Origin: DATATJ01 sp963789075
GTDB taxonomy: Bacteria; Acidobacteriota; Vicinamibacteria; Vicinamibacterales; CAVVIG01
Direction: 5' to 3'
Length of the DNA stretch: 64,000 nucleotides
Assembly (NCBI GenBank): GCA_963789075.1
Contig: CAWBJQ010000014.1
Coordinates: forward strand, 930,001 to 994,000
Numbering within the stretch: the first letter of the stretch is position 1; every line of letters starts with the position of its first letter. The notes beneath the pieces were generated by a model. That model ran no database searches and was not told the origin of the DNA. It saw nothing but the letters and a program-made list of their open reading frames with translations. A program made the translations under genes and the position numbers. Shown piece by piece: positions 26,345-35,933 of the stretch.

Positions 26345-27823
26345 TTGTTCCGTTCGATAGTTCGATCTTCATTGACTCTGCTTGTGGTTCTGTCGGCGAC
26401 CAACGCGTTGGCGCAATTACGCGATGGCACGGGCACCCCTGGAGCGGATGCGTCCGCCCCGGTGGCCGCGACCGCCTCGAGCTCGACATCAGCCGCGCAG
26501 CCGGCCGCCGTCCCAGAATCGCCGCTGGCGATTCACGTCGGCGACGCGGATCTGCTCATCGGCGGCTTCATGGATGCGACCGCGATCATGCGGTCGACGA
26601 ATACCGGCAACGGTATCGGCACGAACTTCTCGAACTTTCCGTTCACGACGACGGCGACCGGCGCGCCGAATCCGCAGGGCAATCTGAGCGAGACGCGGTT
26701 CTCGACGCAGAACTCGCGTCTCACGCTGCAGGCGACGAGCAAGGTCGGCAGCGCGAACCTCAAGGGCTATCTCGAGGCCGACTTCCTCGGCAACACGGCG
26801 CAGAACCTGAACGTCACGAGCAACTCCAACACGCTGCGCATGCGTCTGTACTGGGTGCAGTATCACGCAGGGCAAGTTCGAGTTCCTCGCCGGACAGTCG
26901 TGGAGCATGCTGACGCCCAACCGCAACGGCCTCTCGCCGATGCCGGGCGACATCTTCTACAGCCAGGACGTGGACACGAACTACCAGATGGGCCTCACCT
27001 GGGGCCGCACGACGCAGTTCCGCTTCATCGCGCACGCGACCGACGCGTTCACGGCTGGCGTTTCGCTCGAGAATCCGGAGCAGTACACCGGCAGCGCCGT
27101 CGTGCTGCCGGCGGCGTTCACCGCGCCGAAGTCGACACGGGCTCGGGCAGCAGCGCGGTCGGATCGTCCAGCCCGACGCCGAACCTGTATCCCGACGTCA
27201 TCGGCAAGATCGCGTTCGACCCGAAGACGGGCAAGCACGCACCAGCACATCGACGCGGCCGTTGCTCGTCTCCGGCTTCAAGACCTTCAACCCGGCGAAC
27301 AGCACGACCTCCACCGACACAGGCAACGGGCGAGTCGGTCAACGTCGTGCTCGAGCCGGTCAAGAACCTTCCGGCTGGTCGCGACGAACTTCTTCTCGAA
27401 GGGCGGCGGCCGCTACATCGCCAACACGAACATGCCGGACTTCATCGTCAACCCGGACTTCAGCCTGTCACGCCGGTCAAGTCGTGGTCCGGCATCTACG
27501 GCGCCGGAGGTCACCGGCGACGAAGACGCTGCTGTACGGCTACTACAGCCTGGCGCAGGCCGACCGAACGTGACGCGTCGACGCCAACGGCACGACGCCG
27601 ATCGGCTACGGCATCACCGGATCGCAGACCGCCAATCACAAGATCCAGGAGGCCACGGTCGGCATCACGCAGACCTTCTTCCGCGATCCCGAAGATCGGC
27701 GGCATGCAGCTGATGGTGCAGTTCTCGAACCTGAAGCGGACGCCGTTCTCGGTGCCCGCCGGCACGCCGAGCAGCGCGAAGTTGAACATGCTGTACGTCA
27801 ACGTCCGCTACGTCCTGCCGTAG
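26345..27823 (+). CDS. Outer-membrane porin of the phosphate cluster (several frameshifts)
   Basis: A beta-barrel protein: a signal peptide (RSIVRSSLTLLVVLSATNAL..A), then strands such as LAIHVGDADLLIGGFMDATA, RFSTQNSRLTLQATSKVGS, FEFLAGQSWSMLTPNRNGLS and a C-terminal LNMLYVNVRYVLP typical of outer-membrane insertion. The overall pattern resembles DcaP/OprP-like trimeric porins. At least six single-base shifts break the frame (for example near 26870, 27130, 27245, 27490, 27570), yet the barrel pattern resumes each time. TTG at 26345 is chosen because GAGGAGG lies six bases upstream. Position directly upstream of pstS suggests it brings phosphate or phosphorylated compounds across the outer membrane. 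Confidence 0.7.
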   Translation: MFRSIVRSSLTLLVVLSATNALAQLRDGTGTPGADASAPVAATASSSTSAAQPAAVPESPLAIHVGDADLLIGGFMDATAIMRSTNTGNGIGTNFSNFPFTTTATGAPNPQGNLSETRFSTQNSRLTLQATSKVGSANLKGYLEADFLGNTAQNLNVTSNSNTLRMRLYWVQYHAGQVRVPRRTVVEHADAQPQRPLADAGRHLLQPGRGHELPDGPHLGPHDAVPLHRARDRRVHGWRFARESGAVHRQRRRAAGGVHRAEVDTGSGSSAVGSSSPTPNLYPDVIGKIAFDPKTGKHAPAHRRGRCSSPASRPSTRRTARPPPTQATGESVNVVLEPVKNLPAGRDELLLEGRRPLHRQHEHAGLHRQPGLQPVTPVKSWSGIYGAGGHRRRRRCCTATTAWRRPTERDASTPTARRRSATASPDRRPPITRSRRPRSASRRPSSAIPKIGGMQLMVQFSNLKRTPFSVPAGTPSSAKLNMLYVNVRYVLP

Positions 27824-27862
27824 GCATTCGAGCGGCCCGCGTCAACGCAGTAGGAGTTGATG

Positions 27863-28888
27863 ATGAAAAAAGCATTCGCAGGGCGTTGTCGCCGCGACGC
27901 TGCTGGGCGGCGCCACGCTGATCGCGCAGACGACCAGATCAACGGCGCCGGCGCGACGTTTCCGAATCCGATTTATTCGAAATGGTTCTCCGAGTACAAC
28001 AAGCTGCATCCGAACGTCGCAGATCAACTATCAGTCGATCGGATCCGGCGGCGGCATCCAGCAGATCACGAAGGAGACGGTCTTCTTCGGCGCCAGCGAC
28101 GGCCCGATGACCGACGAGCAGCTCAAGGCCGCGCCCGCGCCGATCCTGCACTTCCCGACGGTGCTCGGCGCCGTCGTGCCGGTCTACAACATCGCCGGCG
28201 TGAGCACCGAGCTGAAGTTCACCGGCCCGGTGCTGGCGGACATCTATCTCGGCAAGATCACGAAGTGGAACGACGCGGCGATCGCGAAGCTGAACCCGGG
28301 CGTCAAGCTGCCGGCGACCGACATCACGGTCGTGCATCGCTCGGACGGCTCCGGCACGACCTACATCTGGGTCGACTACCTGTCGAAGATGTCGCCGGAA
28401 TTCAAGAGCAAGGTCGGCGTGAAGACGTCGGTCAACTGGCCGACGGGCGTCGGCGGCAAGGGGAACGAGGGCGTGTCCGGCCTCGTGACCGCAGACGCCG
28501 GGCGCCATCGGCTACGTCGAGCTGATCTACGCGCTGCAGAACAAGATCAGCTACGGCTCGGTGCAGAATGCCGCCGGCGAGTTCGTGAAGGCGTCGGTCG
28601 AGGCGGTCACGACGGCGGCGGCGGGCGCGGCGGCCAACATGCCGGCCGACTTCCGCGTGTCGATCACGAACGCGCCCGGGCAAGGGCGTCTATCCGATCT
28701 CGTCGTTCACCTGGCTGCTGCTCTACGAGAATCCGAAGGACAAGGCGCAGGCGAAGATGATGGTCGATTTCGTGAAGTGGGCGCTGACCGACGGGCAGAA
28801 GTACTGCGCCGAGCTCGGCTACGCGCCGCTGCCGCCGAGCGTCGTCAAGCTCGAGATGGCGGCGCTCGCGAAGATCAAGGGCTCCTAG
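27863..28888 (+). CDS. pstS: Phosphate ABC transporter substrate-binding protein (frameshifts)
   Basis: Periplasmic phosphate-binding subunit of the Pst importer. After a signal peptide, the mature start INGAGATFPNPIYSKWFSEY carries the phosphate-contacting GAGATFP motif; later landmarks are TDEQLKAAPAPILHFPTV, ADIYLGKITKWNDAAIAKLN, TVVHRSDGSGTTYIWVDYLS (phosphate loop DGSGTT) and SFTWLLLYENP near the C-terminus. At least five shifts are visible, at the signal region (near 27881 and 27932), near 28021, near 28495 and near 28680, mostly one extra base, three of them directly before CAG or GGC. ATG at 27863 sits six bases after AGGAG. About 335 residues when repaired, the usual length. Confidence 0.88.
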
Positions 28889-28936
28889 GGCAAGTAGGGC
28901 GGGTGGGGCAGGAAAGCGCTGCTTCAGCCAACGACG

Positions 28937-29886
28937 ATGCGAAAACAGGATCTGGGATTCAGACTGGGGACGGGCGCCTTCGCGCTCGTCCTCATTCTGA
29001 TCGTCGTGGCGATCGGCTTCGAGCTGACGCGGCAGTCGATGCTGTCGATTCAGAAGTTCGGCCTGGCGTTCTGGCGCACGCGAGACCTGGGATCCGGTGG
29101 CCGAGCAGTTCGGTGCGCTGCCGTTCATCTGGGGCACGCTGTATTCGTCCGTGCTCGCGCTCGCATTGGCGACGCCCGTCGCGCTCGGCATCGCGGTCTT
29201 CATTTCCGAGCTGTGTCCCGACTGGCTCAAGCAGCCGCTCGTGTTCCTGACGGAATTGCTCGCCGCCATTCCGTCGATCGTCTACGGTCTCTGGGGCATT
29301 TTCGTGCTGGTGCCGGCGGTGCGCGCGCTCGAAATGGGCATGCCGGCGTCCGCTGCGGCAGCTGCCGATCTTCAGCGGTCCGCCGCTCGGCGTCGGCATG
29401 CTGTCGGCCGGGTTGATCCTCGCGATCATGGTGATTCCGTTCACCTCGTCGGTCGCGCGCGAAGTGCTGAAGTCGGTGCCGGCGGCGCAGCGCGAGGGCG
29501 CGTACGCGCTCGGCGCCACGCGCTTCGAGGCGATCCGGGCCGCGCTGTTCTACGCGCGGACCGGCATCATCGGCGCCATCATGCTGGGCTTCGGCCGCGC
29601 GCTCGGCGAGACGATGGCGGTGACGATGGTCATCGGCAACAATCCGCGAGTCTCGCTGTCGCTGTTCGCGCCGCAGTACACGATGGCGGCGGTCATCGCG
29701 AATGAATTCACCGAGGCGGCCGATCAGCTGTATCTGGACGCGCTGGTCGAGATCGGCCTCGTGCTGTTCATCATCACCTTGGTGGTCAATGGTCTCTCGC
29801 GGCTGTTGATCTGGAGCATGGCGCGGAGCGGCAGCCGCTCGCGCGCCGCCGCAGCAGCGGCGCCCGCGGAGGCGACGGCCGCATGA
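28937..29886 (+). CDS. pstC: Phosphate ABC transporter permease PstC (frameshifts)
   Basis: Inner-membrane subunit of the Pst importer. The N-terminal helix GAFALVLILIVVAIGFELTR, then WDPVAEQFGALPFIWGTLYS, the core LALATPVALGIAVFISELCP, LLAAIPSIVYGLWGIFVLVP and the cytoplasmic coupling loop REGAYALGATRFEAIRAALF followed by GRALGETMAVTMVIGN. These match PstC in order and spacing; repaired length is about 315 residues. Two one-base insertions break the frame, near 29082 and 29350. The stop overlaps the pstA start (ATGA). Confidence 0.88.
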
Positions 29887-30734
29887 GCCGGACCTCCCGC
29901 CGCAAGCTGCTGTCGGCCGTTTTCGTCGGCTTCTGCGCGCTCTCCGTGCTGATCGCGCTGGTGCCGCTGTCCTTCATCCTGTTCTTCGTGCTGAAGCGAG
30001 GGCGTCCAGTCGCTGAACCTGGATTTCTTCCGGCACATGCCGAAGCCGGTCGGCGAGCCGGGTGGCGGCATGGCCAACGCGATCGTCGGCACGCTGATTC
30101 TCACGGGCCTCGGATCGTTGATGGCCGTGCCGATCGGCATCATGAGCGGCATCTACATGTCTGAGTACGCCGGCAGCCGGATGGCGGCGGCCGTGCGATT
30201 CGCGGCCGACACGCTGAACGGCGTGCCCTCGATCGTGATCGGCGTCTTCGCCTACGGGATCGCGGTGCTGCCGTTCAAGCAGTTCAGCGCGATCGCGGGC
30301 GGGTTCGCGCTCGGGATCATGATGATCCCGATCATCGCGCGGACCACCGAGGAGCTGCTGTTGCTGGTGCCGCGCGACGATGCGCGAGGGGGCGCTGGCG
30401 CTCGGCGCCACACGCGCCCGCGCGGTGTTCGGCGTGGTGCTGCCGGCGGCGCTGCCGGGCATCATCACCGGCGTCGTGCTGGCGCTGGCGCGTATCGCCG
30501 GCGAGACGGCGCCGCTGCTGTTCACGTCGTTCAACAATCACTACTTTACGACGAGGCTGGATCAGCCGATCGCGTCGCTGACCGTGCAGGTGTTCACGTA
30601 TGCGATCTCGCCCTACGCCGACTGGCACCGGCAGGCGTGGGCGGGCGCGCTGGTGCTCGTGTCGCATCGTGCTGGTGTGCTCGCTGCTCGCGCGGTTCGC
30701 GACGCGGCATCTCGAACGCATGCAGGCCCATTGA
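29883..30734 (+). CDS. pstA: Phosphate ABC transporter permease PstA (frameshifts)
   Basis: Second permease of the Pst importer. Visible segments: LIALVPLSFILFFVLKRG, IVGTLILTGLGSLMAVPIGI, MSGIYMSEYAG, DTLNGVPSIVIGVFAYGIAV, the coupling loop REGALALGATRARAVFGVVL and AGETAPLLFTSFNNHYF (the AGETAPLLFT motif is diagnostic of PstA). Three one-base insertions break the frame (near 29999, 30378 and 30669), so the true C-terminus ends ...RHLERMQAH at 30734. It is followed by a repeat and then phoU; pstB, normally next, is missing from this operon. Confidence 0.88.
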
Positions 30735-30755
30735 CGCGCATGCGGGGCGTAGCGC

Positions 30756-30836
30756 GAAGGCTTTAGCCGAGCGGCTATACGCGGGGGCCCAGGGCGGATA
30801 CGCGGATCCGCCCCTACGCCGGGGGGCCCGTTTCAC
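30756..30836. repeat. Family F palindromic repeat between pstA and phoU
   Basis: gcgcgaaggctttagccgag is followed by the self-complementary gggcggatacgcggatccgc and cccctacgcc. It occupies most of the pstA-phoU gap, where pstB would be expected. Related pieces occur at 43.86, 49.04 and 61.24 kb. Confidence 0.6.
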
Positions 30837-30851
30837 GGAGTGATGGATGTC

Positions 30852-31532
30852 ATGGCTCAGGACCCACGACATTTCGCCGAAGAGCTCGACGAGCTGAAAC
30901 AACGGCTGCTCTTCATGGGCGGCCTCGCCGAGGAGCGCGTGCGGCTGGCGATGCGGGCGCTGGTCGAGCGCGATCAGAGCCTGGTCGCCGAGATCATCGG
31001 CGGCGACCAGACCATCAACGTCATGCAGCTCGAGATCGATGATCGCTGCTTCAAGCTGCTGGCGCTCTATCAGCCGATGGCGATCGATCTGCGGGCGATC
31101 GTCGCGGCGGTGAAGATCAACGCCGACCTCGAGCGGGTCGGCGATCTGGCGGTCAACATCGCGGAGGCCGCCGATCGCTACGTGTCGCATCCGCCCGTGA
31201 AGGCGCTCATCGATCTGCCGCGCATGGGGGCGCTGGCGCAGCTGATGCTGCGGCAGGCGCTCGATGCGTTCGTGTCGCAGGACATTCGCGCGGCCCACGA
31301 GGTGCTGAAACAGGACGACATCCTCGACGCGCTGAAGAACCAGATCTTCCGCGAGCTGCTCACCTACATGCTGGGCGATACCCGCACGATCGAGCCGGGG
31401 ATCGATCTCATCCTGATCTCGCGGCATCTCGAGCGCATCGGCGACCACGCCACCAACATCGCCGAAGACGTCATCTTCATCGTCGAAGCGCGCGACGTGC
31501 GGCATCACGCCGGCGACCTGCGAGGCGCGTGA
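30852..31532 (+). CDS. phoU: Phosphate transport system regulatory protein PhoU
   Basis: A 227-residue all-helical protein made of two three-helix repeats, each with the metal-binding E/D-x3-D pattern (LERVGDLAVNIAEAADRY and LERIGDHATNIAEDVIFIVE). PhoU dampens PhoR signalling when phosphate is plentiful, through contact with PstB. ATG at 30852 (MAQDPRHFAEELDEL) lies 11 bases after GGAG; two upstream in-frame starts sit too close to it. The frame is intact. It belongs to the pstSCA operon. Confidence 0.93.
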   Translation: MAQDPRHFAEELDELKQRLLFMGGLAEERVRLAMRALVERDQSLVAEIIGGDQTINVMQLEIDDRCFKLLALYQPMAIDLRAIVAAVKINADLERVGDLAVNIAEAADRYVSHPPVKALIDLPRMGALAQLMLRQALDAFVSQDIRAAHEVLKQDDILDALKNQIFRELLTYMLGDTRTIEPGIDLILISRHLERIGDHATNIAEDVIFIVEARDVRHHAGDLRGA

Positions 31533-31609
31533 GGCGACAGGCAAGCATAGCGCGGCAGGTAGCTGATCTAGGCCGAGTCCTTTTGGACCCGGCTTGCGCA
31601 TCACGAAGA

Positions 31610-31725
31610 CGGAGAGCACGAAGCGCACGTCCTTCGACAGGCTCAGGACGAGCGGGTAACCGCTCATGGTGAGCTTGTCGAACCACGTGACCGCCGTGAT
31701 CTCCGTGACTTCGTGATGAAAGTGG
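31610..31725. repeat. Family G palindrome (TTCGACAGGCTCAGGACGAGCGG type)
   Basis: ccttcgacaggctcaggacg facing cgctcatggtgagcttgtcg around a short loop, nested in outer arms cacgaagacggag / ctccgtgacttcgtg. The inner pair is a dispersed palindrome I know from many high-GC genomes. It separates phoU from the convergent beta-helix gene and is well placed to end transcription from both sides. Confidence 0.7.
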
Positions 31726-31735
31726 CCCAGCGTCT

Positions 31736-34288
31736 CTAGTGGACGGCGATCCAATTGATGTCGGCGGCCGTGCCCCCGGAGCCGTTCGCGTCGATCACGA
31801 GCTTGAGGACGTGCGCGCCGGCGGAGAGCGCGACGCCGGTCTTACTGACGGTCTTCCAGGTATCCCATCCGCCCGTGTCTGGGAGCGCGACCGAGCCGGT
31901 CACGTTCGTGCCGTCGAGCGTCAGGTGCACCGTGCCGCCGGTCCCACTCGACGCCATGCGGAAGTCCACCGTGTAAGTGCCCGCAGTCGTCACTGAGACC
32001 GAATACGCGAGCCACTCGGTGGCGCGCACCGACTTGATGTTGTAACTGCCGCTGGAGTCGGTCGTCGCCTTGATGTCGACGCCGTCCGATCGGTAGACGC
32101 CGCCGCTGTTGCCCGCCGTCGTGTCGTGGTACGCGACCCCTTCGCCCCCCTTGTCGTAGTTCTCGGCTTGAATCGTCCCGGGGAGCGCGATCGCCGCACC
32201 CGTGAACGGTGTGGACGCCGCGGCGACGGAAGACGACGAGACGCTGATCCAGTTGATGTCCGCGGCCGTGCCGCCAGAGCCGTTCGCGTCGATGACCAGC
32301 TTCAGGATGTGCGCGCCGGCGGTCAGCGCGACGCCGGTCTTGCTGACCGTCTTCCACGTATCCCATCCGCCGGTGTCCGGCAGCGCCACCGAGCCGGTCA
32401 CGTTGGTGCCGTCGAGCGTCAGGTGCACCGTGCCGCCGGTGCCGCTCGACGCCATGCGAAATCCAACCGTGTAGGTGCCGGCGCTCGCCACTGAGACCGA
32501 ATAATTGAGCCACTCGCTGGCGCGCACGGACTTGATGTTGTAGCTGCCGCTCGTATCGGTCGTCGCCTTGATGTCGACGCCGTCCGATCGGTAGACGCCG
32601 CCGCTGTTCCCGGCGGTCGTGTCGTGATAGGCGACCCCCTCGCCCCCCTTGTCGTAATTCTCGGCCTGGATTGTGCCCGGCAGCGACACCGGCGATCCCG
32701 AATACGGTGTCGAAGTCGTCGGCGGCGGCGGGGCCGTTGATCCGGTGCCGGTCATTGCGCTGTTCAACAGGGAGAAGTCGACGCCGATATCCTTGCCGTC
32801 GGTTGCGGCGTTGTTCGAGAGACTCGAGGACACCAGCTGATAATTGGCCGCAGAGACGCTCACGAAATCGGCGAGCCATTGCGCTAGCGTCGGGTAATCG
32901 TTGCCGCCAGGATACGTCTTGGGATCGGCGCCGCCGATGGCGTTGGCTTGGACGTAGGCGCCGGGCGTGTACATGGTCAGCGTAGCGGTGCCCGACGACG
33001 AGTCCTGTCCGAAGATGCCGTACTTGTTGTCGCGCAGCAGATTGTTCTTCAGCACGAACCCGGCGATCGTCCAGCCGGTGGGCGTGGTGCCCTTGTAAAA
33101 GCTGATGGTCAGACTGCCGTTCGCATCGACCGTGTTGTGGTCGATCGTGATGTCCTTGGGCCCAGCGCCGATGACCGCGAACAGGCCGTTGGCCGGATTG
33201 TTCGGCGTTGCGTAGGACGTGCTGACGTCGTAGATCAGATTGTTGATGATCTGAATGTTCTGCGTCTGCTGCGCCGTGGCCAGGTTGTCGTAGCCCAAGA
33301 TGTTGAACACGGCGGCCATGTGCCGGATGATGTTGTTCTGTATGGTGATGTTCTTCACCACCGTCCAGGGCGCGGTCCCGTATTGATTGCGCGGCGTGAA
33401 GAGGATCGAGTAGCCCTGTTGTCCGGCCGCCCAGTTGTTCTGGATCGTATTGCCTTCGACGAGGACGTTCTCGGCGTTCTTGAATTCGATCAGGTTCTTC
33501 ACCGTCCACGATTGCGACATCCAGGCCAGCTGCTTCGTGATCAGGTTGCGCCGGATGGTGATGTTGTTCGGCACGAGATTCGGAATGTTCGGATCGCCGC
33601 CGCCGAACAGGATGTTCTCACCCGCGGCCTCGATGTAGTTGTTCTCGATCAGGAACGGCCCCGGACCATTCGTGCCGCCAATCGCCTGCGTGTCCTGGTT
33701 GACCTCCTTGAAGTTGGCGAAATACGAGTTGATGATCTGCGTGTCGCCGCTGTTGAGCCCGATGCCGCGCCGCTGGCCGAAGGTGGCGTCGCCGTGCAGG
33801 TAGCAGCGGTCGATCACCAGATGCTGCGGAACGGTCGACAAGGTGGTTTGGCTCGAGTCGGCCGCGCCGAGATCGATGAGGCTCGCGCTGGCGGTCGTCG
33901 ACGCCGGGTAGATCTCGAGGAACATCAGCCGCCAGTAGCTCGCGCCGGCGGCGGTTCTGAACGCCGGGTACCCGCCGGCGGGCGCGCGCACCTTGGCGAG
34001 CACGCTGGCGGACGCTGGCGTCACGCGGGTGCCGGCGGCCGGCAACGACGAGTCGGACGCCGCCGAGCGGATGGTGATGAAGGACGTGCCGCCCTTGGCC
34101 GGCAGCTTGTACCCGCCCGGGAAGACGGCGCCGGCGGCGAGCAGGATTGTGTCGCCGGGCTGGGCCGCGTTGATCGCGGCCTGAAGATCCCCACCGGCAC
34201 TGACGCTGATCGTCGCCGCATTTGCGGCGCGACAGGCCAGGAAGAAGGCAAAGAGGCAGAAGCACCCGAGCGACAGACGTCTCGTCAA
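31736..34288 (-). CDS. Secreted right-handed beta-helix protein with two CBM6-like modules
   Basis: 850 residues. The signal peptide (LSLGCFCLFAFFLACRAANA) is followed by a parallel beta-helix of about 500 residues (ISVSAGGDLQAAINAAQPGD, ITIRRNLITKQLAWMSQSWT, NITIQNNIIRHMAAVFNILG, the N-rich turns of pectate-lyase-like helices) and two nearly identical carbohydrate-binding modules of the CBM6/35 type (PGTIQAENYDKGGEGVAYHD, NSGGVYRSDGVDIKATTD, WLAYSVSVTTAGTYTVDFRM, INWIAVH). The modules repeat with a DNA period of 498 bases. It probably binds and perhaps cleaves an extracellular polysaccharide; no catalytic residues could be assigned. TTG start with GGAG upstream. The frame is intact over 2.5 kb. 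Confidence 0.8.
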   Translation of the reverse strand: MTRRLSLGCFCLFAFFLACRAANAATISVSAGGDLQAAINAAQPGDTILLAAGAVFPGGYKLPAKGGTSFITIRSAASDSSLPAAGTRVTPASASVLAKVRAPAGGYPAFRTAAGASYWRLMFLEIYPASTTASASLIDLGAADSSQTTLSTVPQHLVIDRCYLHGDATFGQRRGIGLNSGDTQIINSYFANFKEVNQDTQAIGGTNGPGPFLIENNYIEAAGENILFGGGDPNIPNLVPNNITIRRNLITKQLAWMSQSWTVKNLIEFKNAENVLVEGNTIQNNWAAGQQGYSILFTPRNQYGTAPWTVVKNITIQNNIIRHMAAVFNILGYDNLATAQQTQNIQIINNLIYDVSTSYATPNNPANGLFAVIGAGPKDITIDHNTVDANGSLTISFYKGTTPTGWTIAGFVLKNNLLRDNKYGIFGQDSSSGTATLTMYTPGAYVQANAIGGADPKTYPGGNDYPTLAQWLADFVSVSAANYQLVSSSLSNNAATDGKDIGVDFSLLNSAMTGTGSTAPPPPTTSTPYSGSPVSLPGTIQAENYDKGGEGVAYHDTTAGNSGGVYRSDGVDIKATTDTSGSYNIKSVRASEWLNYSVSVASAGTYTVGFRMASSGTGGTVHLTLDGTNVTGSVALPDTGGWDTWKTVSKTGVALTAGAHILKLVIDANGSGGTAADINWISVSSSSVAAASTPFTGAAIALPGTIQAENYDKGGEGVAYHDTTAGNSGGVYRSDGVDIKATTDSSGSYNIKSVRATEWLAYSVSVTTAGTYTVDFRMASSGTGGTVHLTLDGTNVTGSVALPDTGGWDTWKTVSKTGVALSAGAHVLKLVIDANGSGGTAADINWIAVH
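31755..32700. repeat. Direct duplication coding for tandem CBM6-like modules
   Basis: Two copies of about 450 bases, offset by 498 bases, highly similar at the DNA level (for example ttgatgtcggcggccgtgcc against ttgatgtccgcggccgtgcc), with most differences at third positions. This is a recent internal duplication. Confidence 0.85.
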
Positions 34289-34549
34289 ATGTATAACTCC
34301 ACGTTAAAGGGAGGGACTTCAGCAGACAGGCAAGCATCGCGCCGGCAGGAGCTCAGGTGGCAAATGAACCGGATTTGACGAATTGACATTTCAGCATCCG
34401 CTGAGCTGTCGTGATACACAACCCATCTGTTTAGCGTTATTTGCACGGTCGACGAAAACGCCTGTGTTGCTCGGATGTATGGGCGATCCGTCGTGTTGGA
34501 TTTTCTGACAGGTCGCGAGGATGGCGCTGACGGAAGTGGCGTTAGCGGA

Positions 34550-35831
34550 CTAGATGCGGGTGCCTGGAAGGATCACGCCGTCTTTGGGCACGACGATCAC
34601 GCCGCTGCGGATGAAATAGCCGTCGCCGTCGGCCTCCTGAATCGCCGCCTCGTTGACGAGATGCGCGCCGTCGCCGATGCGCGCGTTCTTGTCGACGATC
34701 ACGCGGTCCAGTACGACGTCGCGGCCGATGCCCAAGCCTGGCTCGCCGCGCCGCGCCGGCGCCTCGTCGTCGGCTCTCATAGAAGTCGGCGCCGAGCAGG
34801 AGCGAGCCGCGAATCGAGGCGCCCGACTGCACGGTCGTGCGGATGCCGATGATCGAATCCGACACCGTGCAGCGATCGAGATAGCAGCCTTCCGCGATGA
34901 TGGCGTCGCGGACCGCGCAGTCGCTCAGGCGCGAGCCCGGCAGAAAGCGCGCGTGCGTGTAAATCGGGCGGCGCGGATCGTAGAAACTGAACGGCGCACC
35001 GGCGCGCGTCAGCATGATGTTCGCCTCATAAAAAGAATTGACCGTGCCGACGTCGGCCCAGTAGCCGCGGTGCAGGTACGCGTGGACGCGGTAACGGTCC
35101 AGGGCCGACGGAATAATCTCCCGGCCGAAATCCGTGGCGCTGTCCTGCCCAAGCAGATCGAGCAGCACGTCGCGGGAAAACACGTAGATACCCATCGAGG
35201 CCACAAACGGCTTGTCACCGATGTGCCCCGCGAACGTCGATCCGGAGGGAATACTCTGGCCGATGGCCTGCAGCCGCTCCCGGTCCGGCTTCTCCTCGAA
35301 GGCGACGATTTGCCCGCTGCGATCGAATCTGAAAATGCCCATCGCGGTCGCATCGTCGGGCGTGACGCGCTGTGCGGCCAGCGTGATGTCCGCCTTGCGG
35401 TCGATGTGTGCGTCGATGATCTCCGTGTAATTCATCCGGTAGAGATGATCGCCGGCGAGGATCAGGTAGTAGTCGGCGTCGTAGCGCACGAAGTGGCGAG
35501 CGGCCTGGCGGACGGCGTCGGCCGTGCCCTGAAACCAGTGCGGGTTATCGGGCGTCTGCTCGGCGGCGAGGATTTCGACGAAGCCCTGACTGAAGAGATC
35601 CATCCGGTAGGTCTGCGCGACGTGGCGGTTGAGTGACGCGGAATTGAACTGCGTCAGCACGAAAATGCGGCGGATGTCGGCGTGGAGGCAGTTGCTGACG
35701 GGGATGTCGATTAGCCGATACTTGCCGCCGATTGGCACGGCGGGCTTCGATCGGAGATGGGTCAGCGGGAAGAGGCGCGACCCTCGGCCGCCTCCGAGAA
35801 TCAGCGCGAGCACCTCGTTGTTCACGGGCAT
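34550..35831 (-). CDS. glgC: Glucose-1-phosphate adenylyltransferase (one frameshift)
   Basis: Forms ADP-glucose from ATP and glucose-1-phosphate for glycogen synthesis. Landmarks: LALILGGGRGSRLFPLTHLR (nucleotide-binding loop), KPAVPIGGKYRLIDIPVSNC, WFQGTADAVRQA, LAGDHLYRMNY, GIFRFDRSGQIVAFEEKP and the C-terminal left-handed helix (AVRDAIIAEGCYLDRCTVSD, RIGDGAHLVNEAAIQEADGD then GVIVVPKDGVILPGTRI). One extra base near 34780 breaks the frame inside the helix. The repaired length of about 427 residues is normal. It is divergent from the DUF47-Pit operon with about 100 bases between, containing a Pho-box-like element. Confidence 0.93.
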
Positions 35832-35859
35832 TTTCTCAGTAAATCGTACATCGGGGGAC

Positions 35860-35890
35860 GTAACGGCAGTGTAAACGGATCTGCTACAAT
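35860..35890 (+). promoter_or_regulatory. Pho-box-like repeat plus -10 element upstream of DUF47-pit
   Basis: GTAACGGCAGTGTAAAC has GTAAC and GTAAA half-sites 11 bases apart; nine bases after it lies TACAAT (35885-35890). This distance is similar to that between E. coli Pho boxes and their -10 boxes, where the box replaces the -35. It is the best of the three copies in the window. Confidence 0.5.
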
Positions 35891-35933
35891 CTCCGGGCTT
35901 TGTCTCTATCGGCGGAGCTACTGGGGGCGATCG

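Noticed and set aside
31736..34288. Polysaccharide lyase activity for the beta-helix protein
   Set aside because: The fold and binding modules are clear but I could not place a catalytic Lys/Arg or Ca-binding set, so no enzymatic activity was assigned.
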